Assembly: GCA_043801115.1 (NCBI GenBank)
Contig: JAZDMJ010000036.1
Location: 1-5,643 of the forward strand
Reading direction: 5' to 3'
Origin: CAZHUN01 sp043801115
GTDB lineage: Archaea; Iainarchaeota; Iainarchaeia; Iainarchaeales; UBA10191
DNA length: 5,643 nt
Shown here: positions 1 through 5,630 of the stretch, piece by piece
Layout of the letters: each line of letters begins with the position of its first letter
Numbering within the stretch: position 1 is the first letter of the stretch
The notes under the pieces: model-generated
What the model saw: only the letters and a program-made list of their open reading frames with translations
Database searches by the model: none
Told to the model about the DNA's origin: nothing
Program-made: the position numbers and the translations under genes

Positions 1-629
1 TCTCCCTTGAACGCGTTGAAAGCGTGCTTTTGGCTCGGGTCCAACAACAAGGCGTCTTTTTCGATTTCCGTCAAGACGAACGCGTGCGGAGTCAGGTTGT
101 CCATTTCGGCGATGACGACTTGCGCTTTTTCATCGTCCAACGCATACAGCAAAGAGCATAGAAATACGGCCAGGTCTTCGTCGTCCGCGACTCCGAATTC
201 CAGCGACTCGCTCGGTTTCAGCCAGAAGTTGACGGGAATTCCGCTCTTCACGAATTCGACTTCTTCGGCCAAGTACTGGAACGCCTTTTCGGCCGCTTTC
301 GGAAAATCGCGCTCGAACAAGTAATTTTCAGTCCTGATTTCGGAAACAATGGACTGGATTGTCAAATCCTCTCTGTCCACCAATTGTTTGATTTCTCCGA
401 CGGTTTTTTTCTCGTGCGTGTTGATGAGCGGGGCAAACTTTTCCAATAACACCGTATACAGTCGCGACTGCAGTTCTTTCTGCTTGGACGGAATGCTTTC
501 TCCGCCCAGCGTTCCAAAATGTTTTCGCAGTTCCGAGTGCTGCTTGCGCAGTTCTTGCAGTTCTTTTTCCAGCCCGACGACTCTCTTTTTGAGCAATTCG
601 TTTTCCTTTTCACTGTCCTGTTCGGGCAT
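1..629 (-). CDS. Coiled-coil protein with degenerate transglutaminase-like domain (partial, C-terminus off the left edge)
   Basis: Reading the minus strand from the ATG at 629-627 gives 209 codons with no stop up to the window edge, so the gene is real but truncated by the window. Residues about 6-36 form a charged coiled coil with a clean heptad series (L13, V17, L20, L24, L27, H31, L34). Residues about 140-200 resemble the archaeal/bacterial transglutaminase-like (papain-fold) core: a D-E-D-L-A-V helix start and C-S-L-L-Y-A-L helix, then P-H-A-F-V (H182) and L-L-L-D-P-S (D197), which fit the His and Asp of the Cys-His-Asp triad. The position where family members have Cys (usually C-x-D-x-A) appears to be D150, so the domain is probably not an active protease or transferase; C158 lies deeper in the helix and is unlikely to substitute. 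There is no signal peptide, so it is likely cytoplasmic. It is transcribed divergently from the pilin operon; a functional link is only suggested by position. The start has no Shine-Dalgarno sequence. Gene confidence is high, fold assignment moderate. Confidence 0.85.
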   Translation of the reverse strand, partial: MPEQDSEKENELLKKRVVGLEKELQELRKQHSELRKHFGTLGGESIPSKQKELQSRLYTVLLEKFAPLINTHEKKTVGEIKQLVDREDLTIQSIVSEIRTENYLFERDFPKAAEKAFQYLAEEVEFVKSGIPVNFWLKPSESLEFGVADDEDLAVFLCSLLYALDDEKAQVVIAEMDNLTPHAFVLTEIEKDALLLDPSQKHAFNAFKG

Positions 630-657
630 AGTATAACTAAACCCGCGTCCTTCTCCT

Positions 658-663
658 CTTAAA
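658..663 (-). promoter_or_regulatory. TATA-like box for the leftward coiled-coil/transglutaminase-like gene
   Basis: The minus strand reads TTTAAG here, centred about 31 bases upstream of the ATG at 629. An archaeal TATA box sits about 26 bases before the start of transcription, which would leave an untranslated leader of only a few bases. This matches the absence of a Shine-Dalgarno motif before that ATG. The match to the archaeal consensus is only partial. Confidence 0.4.
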
Positions 664-716
664 CATTCTCGAAAATCCCTCTTTTTTTCCGAAATTTCCG
701 CGTTCGACGACAACCC

Positions 717-723
717 TTAAAAT
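717..723 (+). promoter_or_regulatory. TATA-like box for the pilin operon
   Basis: TTAAAAT is centred about 34 bases before the ATG at 754. Transcription would be expected to start near 746, giving a leader of roughly 8 bases, consistent with leaderless or near-leaderless initiation since no GGAGG-type site precedes the first gene. A 5-bp inverted repeat (CCGAA/TTCGG, 725-741) lies between box and start; whether it means anything is unknown. Confidence 0.45.
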
Positions 724-753
724 GCCGAACGGCGTTATTCGGTTCGAGCATTC

Positions 754-1167
754 ATGAACAAAAAAGGCCAAGTGGGAGTAGAGTATTTGTCGATTACCGC
801 ATTCCTGCTTGCGGCCGTGGGAATCATTTTCGTGGCCGCGCTCGCGACCTACTATGATGCGAGTGTTTCGTTTGCCGCCAAGCAAAGTATTGCCGTATTG
901 ACCAACGCGTCCGACCAAGTGTCCGGACTGGGAAACGGCAGCGAACTGTTCGTCGAAGTCTCGTTTCCGGACGGTGTAAAAAGCGTTAATGCGTCTCAAA
1001 AAACCCTGTCGCTGGTGGTGGCGGCGCCGTGGGGCGACCAAGAATATTATTCGAACACGCAGGCGTTCTTGAACCCGGTTTCTTCTTTTTCGTTCAACGC
1101 GGGAACGCACATCGTGCGCGTCCGCCTCGTGGACGGAAACGTCGAATTCGTGGAATGGCTGGGATAA
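754..1167 (+). CDS. Class III signal peptide (type IV pilin-like) protein, operon gene 1
   Basis: This 137-residue protein begins MNKKGQVGVEYL, a textbook archaeal class III prepilin leader (DUF361-type, K-G-Q-x-x-x-E-Y-L). Prepilin peptidase would cut after G5, exposing Q6 as residue +1 with E10 at +5, the residue known in type IV pilins to pair with the N-terminus of the neighbouring subunit. A hydrophobic helix spans about 11-32. The rest (about 40-137) is predicted mostly beta strands ending in a G-x-H-I-V-R-V-R-L hairpin, typical of a small pilin head. It has N-x-S sequons such as N-A-S and N-G-S, compatible with surface glycosylation. It is the first gene of the operon, follows a TATA-like box and has no Shine-Dalgarno motif, so the start rests on the leader motif, which is decisive. 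It could be the major subunit or a minor pilin; the sequence does not say which. Confidence 0.9.
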   Translation: MNKKGQVGVEYLSITAFLLAAVGIIFVAALATYYDASVSFAAKQSIAVLTNASDQVSGLGNGSELFVEVSFPDGVKSVNASQKTLSLVVAAPWGDQEYYSNTQAFLNPVSSFSFNAGTHIVRVRLVDGNVEFVEWLG

Positions 1168-1168
1168 A

Positions 1169-1558
1169 ATGCCAAAATGGTTTTTCGAAATCTTTCCAAT
1201 GGACGAAAAAGGACAGCCTGCCATGGAATCCATGGTCGCCATTGTACTATTGCTGCTGGTTTCGACGCTCGTGCTCGCCATGGCCTTCCAGCGCTCGGAC
1301 GCTTCGAATCAATTGAACGAATTGCTGACCGAACGAAACACGTGCCAGACTCTGGCTTCTTCCATTCAAGAAATGTACACGTCCCCGCACAACATGCAAT
1401 TGACAGTAGAATTGCGCGCGGACGCGAATATTGACGGAAACGCCATTTTTTTGCAAAACGATTTTTGCTATTTTTTGGGAGTTGCCCAAAAAGCGAACTT
1501 GAAGGCCGGAACAGTCATTTTGGACAAGAACAAAGGGGGCGTGTTTTTTGCACAGTAA
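1169..1558 (+). CDS. Class III signal peptide pilin-like protein, operon gene 2
   Basis: This 129-residue protein has a K14-G15 cleavage site followed by Q16-P-A-M-E20 and a hydrophobic helix (about 22-40), so the mature form would have Glu at +5 like gene 1. The head is small, with two cysteines (C59 and C100) that could form a disulfide, and ends in an A-G-T-V-I-L ... G-G-V-F-F hairpin. The chosen ATG lies one base after the previous stop, which suits translational coupling, but gives an unusual 15-residue leader containing W-F-F. The alternative ATG at 1199 gives a 5-residue leader (MDEKG) that matches the length of the other leaders; neither has a convincing ribosome binding site. The gene overlaps the next by 11 bases. 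It is assigned as a minor pilin or pseudopilin from leader and context only; I do not recognise a named family. Confidence 0.85.
   Translation: MPKWFFEIFPMDEKGQPAMESMVAIVLLLLVSTLVLAMAFQRSDASNQLNELLTERNTCQTLASSIQEMYTSPHNMQLTVELRADANIDGNAIFLQNDFCYFLGVAQKANLKAGTVILDKNKGGVFFAQ
1535..1539 (+). promoter_or_regulatory. Probable ribosome binding site for the TTG-started gene at 1548
   Basis: A GGGGG run (preceded by AAA) ends 8 bases before the TTG at 1548, inside the end of the preceding gene. It is the only purine-rich site near that start and supports the non-ATG initiation. Confidence 0.4.
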
Positions 1559-2075
1559 GGGACAGACAATGATGTTCGACCTCTTGCTCGGCGTTTTCAT
1601 CCTGTTCCTCGTACTCGCCGTTCTGGCCTCTTTGTGGCAGCAGAACTGGGATTCCATCGAGCGCGAAGAGCAAGTGCGCGAGCAGCGCTTTCACGCCCAG
1701 CAAGCATTGGACTCCCTGCTCCGCTTTTCGGGAACTCCTTCCAACTGGCAGAACCAAAACTGCACGACCGGAGTCGCTCTTTCCAATGTCTCCCTGCTCG
1801 GACTGGGATACCGCGACCGCGTACTGGATTCGAAAAAACTTTCCTGCCTCTTCGCGCTATTGGCGGACTGGAACGCGTCCTCTCCCGCCAGTTATGCTTC
1901 GGCCAAATCAATTCTACAATTGGAAGGGTTCGAGTTCGGATTGCGCGTTGTTCAAAGCGGAAGCGACCAAAACTCGGGATACATGTCCAAGGCCAACACG
2001 GAAGTTGTCGTACTCCAGCGCGTGGCCAACGTGAACGGAGGCGATGCGAACGTCGAATTGCGCGTCTTCCGCTAG
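1548..2075 (+). CDS. Class III-like leader pilin-like protein, operon gene 3 (TTG start)
   Basis: This 175-residue protein starts at a TTG codon, overlapping the upstream gene by 11 bases. The TTG is chosen because it alone gives a short leader (MHSKG) ending at the K-G cleavage site; the next ATG, at 1569, would lose it. After G5 comes Q6-T-M-M-F10-D11, so there is no Glu at +5 but an Asp at +6, as in the large downstream protein. A long hydrophobic helix covers about 9-30, followed by a charged helix (about 35-60). The head contains G-T-P-S-N-W (62-67) and a later G-L-G-Y ... L-D-S-K-K-L segment. As far as I recall, a G-x-P-x-N-W ... K-L pattern recurs in small pilin-like archaeal proteins of unknown function. 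C72 and C100 may pair. It is probably a secreted minor pilin or pseudopilin, co-translated with its neighbours. Confidence 0.85.
   Translation: MHSKGQTMMFDLLLGVFILFLVLAVLASLWQQNWDSIEREEQVREQRFHAQQALDSLLRFSGTPSNWQNQNCTTGVALSNVSLLGLGYRDRVLDSKKLSCLFALLADWNASSPASYASAKSILQLEGFEFGLRVVQSGSDQNSGYMSKANTEVVVLQRVANVNGGDANVELRVFR
2037..2041 (+). promoter_or_regulatory. GGAGG motif just upstream of the 2044 start
   Basis: GGAGG ends only 2 bases before the ATG at 2044. The same motif in front of the gene at 4642 has a 6-base spacer, so this site is close to ideal in sequence but poor in spacing. It is the main support for the ATG at 2044 over the TTG at 2080, which has no such motif. Confidence 0.4.
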
Positions 2076-4641
2076 CCCATTGTGCAGGGCCGATCAGTCT
2101 GGAGCACGCAAGGGCTTCGTGTTTAGTGTCGACGCGTTGCTGGCCCTGGCTTTGTTGGCGAGTTTTCTCGTCTTCGGCCACGCTCTCGCCCTGCGCAGCG
2201 AAAACGCGAACTTGAGTTCTGAACAGCAGGCATTGGACGACGCGTTCACTTCGTTGGACAATAGCGGAGCATTGTTGGAAGAAACGGACGATATTGCAAA
2301 CTTTTCTCTTGACATGAAAGCGCAAGCCGTTCTCGACCGCGCGCGTTCCCTGCTCCCGCAAGGCTATGACTTGAACGTCGAACTCAAGCAGTACTCGTAC
2401 GACCCGCAAGCGTGCCGTTCCAATCCCACTTTCAACTCTTGCTTTTTGCTGACGGGAACGGGAACCGCGGGAAACGGCTGGCCGGGCGACCGAACTCTTG
2501 TTGCGGGCCAAAAACTGATTGTCAAAAAAGAACGCCCCGGAGACTGCAATATCGGCCCCGACGTCAATCTCGAATTTTCCGCTCCCTTCTTTTCTCCCGC
2601 CACTTCTCCCATTATGCTGTCCCCTGCCGACCCGCTCGGCCAGTTTCGCTCCTATCTTTCCGGCTTGGACAAAATTTTGAACTTTGCAGCCGGAGACGGC
2701 AACTTGTTCGTCGACGTGAACGTGACGGATTTGAACACGGGAGCGAAAATTTTGACCGGCCAAACCATTTCGTGCGACCAATATTTGAGAGTGGACTTGA
2801 ACACGGGATTCAACACGACGGGAAGGAGCCCGTTGAACATGATTTTCGGCGCGGACAAGAGTTCGAGCACGAAAGAGTGCGCGATTGCAAAAGGAACCAC
2901 TGTAAAATCGTCGAACGGAACCTTGCCCGTTTCTTCCGCTTTTTCCCTTCTGGATACTTTCTCTTTGACCGACAACAACGCTTTCAGCATATTGCTCGAG
3001 TGGGCGGGAAGCTGTTCTTCCAACTGTCCAGAATTCAAAATACAATCCCCAAGCGATGTCAATTATGGCGCGGGAATGACGACAACAACCCAAATCAATA
3101 CATTCAATTGTACGGACGGAGACTCTCCCCAAAGCAAAGTATACTATCAAAGCAAGACATTGTTCGACTATCTCGCCGCCGGAAGCAGTGCGGCCAACAA
3201 CAAGAGCGGAGCGTGGAAAGTGTGGGTGCGCAATTCCGGAATCGCGCGCGACTATAACTTGACCGTAAAATTAATTCGAAACCAGCGAGTGAACGCGACT
3301 CCAAACATCGTCGAGTGGAACGAACCCATTTCCAAAATCGAGCTCGCCCAGTTGTGGATTTGGAAGTTCAACCAATTGCCGCCCTGGAATCCAATAGCGG
3401 ACGAATACGCGTACGCGGAAATCGGAGTGGACAGCGTTTCCGGCACGCAAATCCAGCCGAGCTCTGGCCTGCGCCCCATCGGAGACCAGGCGTTTTTGAG
3501 CCAGCTGAAAAATCTTTCCGCCATTGGAACGGAAGATTCCGCTTTTGGCTATGCATTGGACGGCAGGAATGGAATGATTAACGACACCTTGGCGGCCCAG
3601 CCCAGTTCAGAATTGAGAATTGTAGTATTGTTCGGAGACGGAAATAATACGGGAAGTCCCACAGTCTTTTCAGCCGGAGCGGACGCGAACTCGAAAAACA
3701 TCATCATTTATTCCGTCGGCATCGGGCGGGACTTCAATTTTTCGAGCCTGAAACAACTAGCCTACATGACGGGAGGCTTGTTTTTCAACGCGTACGATGA
3801 AAACAGTTTGGACCTCATCTTTCAACTCATTTCCAACGACATTATCGGCCGCGGCATGAACCAGTCCGGCATCGGCGCCCCCGACTTGAACTTGCACATT
3901 CCCGTAGCGCCTGGAAGCGTCGTGTTCAACGGCAGGACGAGCTTTCAGGGAACGTGCGTGATTGACTCGGCTTCGGACGGCGGCGTTCCGGGACAGTGTG
4001 CGGAAAAAGCGGGAAACAAGGCTTTGGACTTCAACATTCACAACGTGGACATTTTGAGCACGTGGACGGGAGGGTATGATTTGGTGTACCCGTGCAACAA
4101 TGATTTTGCGTGTTCCACGAACACGAGACTGGTTCCCGAACAGGGTTCCAATTACACGTGGAGGGACGTGAACGGCGTATTCCACCCGCCCTATTTCGAC
4201 GCCAACCGCCAATTGACGCTGACTTTCTTGTACCGCGACTTCAAAATCAACTTTGTCAGCGCGGAGCTTGTGGATTTGAACTTTATCGACGCGAATTTGC
4301 GATTGCGCAACGACGGAAACTTGAACGCGTGGAGGAATTCGGTTTCGGACACGAACACGCGCTTTTTCCTCGAATCGATTTTCCCTTCCGCGGAACTGCT
4401 TCCCCCGCTCGCGCAGTTTGCGCCCTTGTTTTTTGACGGCAACTTGTGTGGAAATATCAGTGTTGGATGCAAGCGGGAAGACTGGAACAAAATAAGCTTT
4501 TTGCGCGAGGGGCTGTTGTACGCGCGCATTGACGAAAACAAACTGCGCGATTGTCCGCGCGGAAACATTGCCGCCATGGAATGCCGTTCGGGCCCGTTCA
4601 CCCGATTTTACGCGTTGCAGTACAAAATGTGGAGGAAGTAG
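2044..4641 (+). CDS. Large pilin-like surface protein with VWA domain, operon gene 4
   Basis: This 865-residue protein is tethered by an N-terminal pilin-like leader (R22-K23-G24) and hydrophobic helix (about 29-50); there is no C-terminal membrane segment. After the helix come an extended region (about 51-265), then a VWA domain of the von Willebrand/integrin-I type. Its signatures are a helix S430-K-I-E-L-A-Q, G495-T496, I-V-V-L-F-G-D532-G, I-I-I-Y-S-V-G-I-G (553-561) and T-G-G-L-F-F-N near 577-582, ending near 600. A candidate first metal-binding motif D271-x-S273-x-S275 lies about 155 residues before that helix, with an apparent beta-sandwich insertion between (L-L-E-W-A-G-S at 317-323; G-A-W-K-V-W-V-R-N at 389-397). 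The VWA fold binds ligands through Mg2+ or Mn2+ at a MIDAS made by DxSxS, Thr and Asp, so an adhesive or assembly role is inferred. Residues 720-770 resemble a CARDB-like beta domain (R-L-R-N-D-G). About 16 N-x-S/T sequons fit an exposed glycoprotein. The gene overlaps the previous one by 32 bases. A TTG start at 2080 would shorten the leader to 12 residues. Confidence 0.9.
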   Translation: MRTSNCASSASPLCRADQSGARKGFVFSVDALLALALLASFLVFGHALALRSENANLSSEQQALDDAFTSLDNSGALLEETDDIANFSLDMKAQAVLDRARSLLPQGYDLNVELKQYSYDPQACRSNPTFNSCFLLTGTGTAGNGWPGDRTLVAGQKLIVKKERPGDCNIGPDVNLEFSAPFFSPATSPIMLSPADPLGQFRSYLSGLDKILNFAAGDGNLFVDVNVTDLNTGAKILTGQTISCDQYLRVDLNTGFNTTGRSPLNMIFGADKSSSTKECAIAKGTTVKSSNGTLPVSSAFSLLDTFSLTDNNAFSILLEWAGSCSSNCPEFKIQSPSDVNYGAGMTTTTQINTFNCTDGDSPQSKVYYQSKTLFDYLAAGSSAANNKSGAWKVWVRNSGIARDYNLTVKLIRNQRVNATPNIVEWNEPISKIELAQLWIWKFNQLPPWNPIADEYAYAEIGVDSVSGTQIQPSSGLRPIGDQAFLSQLKNLSAIGTEDSAFGYALDGRNGMINDTLAAQPSSELRIVVLFGDGNNTGSPTVFSAGADANSKNIIIYSVGIGRDFNFSSLKQLAYMTGGLFFNAYDENSLDLIFQLISNDIIGRGMNQSGIGAPDLNLHIPVAPGSVVFNGRTSFQGTCVIDSASDGGVPGQCAEKAGNKALDFNIHNVDILSTWTGGYDLVYPCNNDFACSTNTRLVPEQGSNYTWRDVNGVFHPPYFDANRQLTLTFLYRDFKINFVSAELVDLNFIDANLRLRNDGNLNAWRNSVSDTNTRFFLESIFPSAELLPPLAQFAPLFFDGNLCGNISVGCKREDWNKISFLREGLLYARIDENKLRDCPRGNIAAMECRSGPFTRFYALQYKMWRK
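4631..4635 (+). promoter_or_regulatory. Shine-Dalgarno site for operon gene 5
   Basis: A perfect GGAGG lies 6 bases before the ATG at 4642, inside the last codons of the preceding gene. It fixes the start of the last gene and shows that this organism uses Shine-Dalgarno initiation at internal operon genes even though the first gene seems to lack it. Confidence 0.75.
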
Positions 4642-5610
4642 ATGCGCAAAGGGGTTGTTGCAGTTGCGTTGACGCTGATTCTCATCCTGGGAGTCATCAC
4701 TCTTGTAGAAGCAATCAACTCGAAGCACTCTTTGGACTTGCAGTCCGAGTCGAGACTGGAAGCATTGCGCAGCACGAACAACAAATTCGCCAGCATTGAA
4801 AACGCGGCCGTCAATTTGCAAAAGACGGGAATCGGCCGGCAAATCGACTCGCGCAACCAATTGTTCGGCTATATTGTCGACGGAAACAAAATATCGCTTT
4901 TTCAATCCCTCCCGCTGAAAACACAAACCAAGTCCAACTATGTCGACTTTTTGAACGGCGTGAAAGTGTTCGTAAGCGATTCCAGCTACGCGAATGTTTT
5001 CGACGGCATTCGCGGAACCGTTCAGACGCTGCAAAACAAGAACTGGAATCCGAGCGGAACAGACGACATTAACGCGCACTATCTCGCGCTTCCCTATTGC
5101 GCGCAATACACAGTGCGCCTGGACGCGAACAAACTTTCGTGGGGGAACGCGTTTCCATTTCCGGACTGCACCCAATCCTTTACGCTCTCGGACTTGAACC
5201 GCGTGCAAATCGACATTGGAATCAACGACAGCTATGGCGCGAACGACTTCAACCAGTTCGCGGGGCCTTCCGACGCATTCAACCCGTCCAGCCCATACGC
5301 ATATGTGGTCGTGCACGTTGACGCTTCGAAATGCGCCAAGTGCGCGCAAAACTTGTCCGACAAGAACGCGCACGTGACAGGCGGAGCATTGAATTGGCGC
5401 TTGTACTGTTCCGGCGCTTCGTGCAAGAGCTTGCCGCTCGACGTCAATTTTTTGGGCGGTTCGAACCAAATTCTCCTATCCCATTCAGGAGTCAGGGCGG
5501 ACGTGAACATTACACTTTGGTTTGACGATTCCGTGGAAGGGTTTTTCTTGCAGGATTTCAACCTCTCGCTCGAACATTTGGACCAAAACATACGCCAATG
5601 GACGCGCTGA
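4642..5610 (+). CDS. Pilin-like membrane-tethered protein with cysteine cluster, operon gene 5
   Basis: This 322-residue protein begins immediately after the stop of the VWA gene and has a strong GGAGG site. The leader is very short (MRKG), followed by an uninterrupted hydrophobic helix (about 5-22) that continues into a charged amphipathic helix (about 26-60), the usual shape of a pilin N-terminus. It lacks Gln at +1 and any acidic residue at +5 or +6, so cleavage by the prepilin peptidase is plausible but less certain; it could also be kept as an uncleaved signal anchor. The C-terminal two thirds look like a mixed, mostly beta extracellular domain. C153 and C176, and a set C231-x2-C234-x21-C256-x4-C261, could form disulfides or bind a metal. 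Sequons such as N-D-S, N-L-S and N-I-T are present. I do not recognise a named family; the operon position suggests a partner of the VWA protein. Confidence 0.88.
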   Translation: MRKGVVAVALTLILILGVITLVEAINSKHSLDLQSESRLEALRSTNNKFASIENAAVNLQKTGIGRQIDSRNQLFGYIVDGNKISLFQSLPLKTQTKSNYVDFLNGVKVFVSDSSYANVFDGIRGTVQTLQNKNWNPSGTDDINAHYLALPYCAQYTVRLDANKLSWGNAFPFPDCTQSFTLSDLNRVQIDIGINDSYGANDFNQFAGPSDAFNPSSPYAYVVVHVDASKCAKCAQNLSDKNAHVTGGALNWRLYCSGASCKSLPLDVNFLGGSNQILLSHSGVRADVNITLWFDDSVEGFFLQDFNLSLEHLDQNIRQWTR

Positions 5611-5620
5611 AAAGGTATAG

Positions 5621-5630
5621 AATATAAAGG
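5621..5630 (+). promoter_or_regulatory. TATA-like box downstream of the operon, for a gene beyond the right edge
   Basis: AATATAAAGG lies about 15 bases after the operon's last stop codon and is a good match to the archaeal TATA consensus. Transcription would begin near 5650, outside the window. No T-tract terminator for the operon is visible in the 33 bases that follow the stop. Orientation is assumed; the downstream gene is not seen. Confidence 0.4.

Noticed and set aside
7..636. Two plus-strand frames (7-324 and 349-636) and a short minus-strand frame (362-613)
   Set aside because: All are Ser/Cys/Lys-rich shadows of the minus-strand coiled-coil/transglutaminase-like gene, which is open across the whole stretch with a sensible heptad pattern and motifs.
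630..637. TTATAC-like sequence directly before the minus-strand ATG as the TATA box
   Set aside because: It is only a few bases from the start codon, too close for an archaeal TATA box; the TTTAAG at 663-658 has the right spacing.
681..690. T-run as a transcription terminator
   Set aside because: The genes on both sides point away from it, so there is no transcript for it to end. It is more likely part of the promoter region.
637..1281. A 214-codon minus-strand frame over the operon start
   Set aside because: It covers the first pilin gene and its promoter in antisense; the composition is Arg/His-rich and no domain is visible.
2731..2808. Repeated TTGAACACGGGA words encoding D-L-N-T-G twice
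   Set aside because: Only two copies about 66 bases apart, with different flanks. They fit the strong preference for TTG and AAC codons in these genes rather than a true repeat.
1597..3150. A 517-codon open frame on the minus strand
   Set aside because: It lies antisense to operon genes 3 and 4, whose products have clear leaders and a VWA signature. Its translation is Arg/Val/Gln-rich without a recognisable domain. It is open because the sense genes rarely use codons whose complement is a stop (TTA, CTA, TCA).
3757..5469. A 570-codon open frame on the minus strand
   Set aside because: Antisense to the VWA gene and the last operon gene, with the same Arg/Val-rich composition and no motif. 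Codon bias explains its length.
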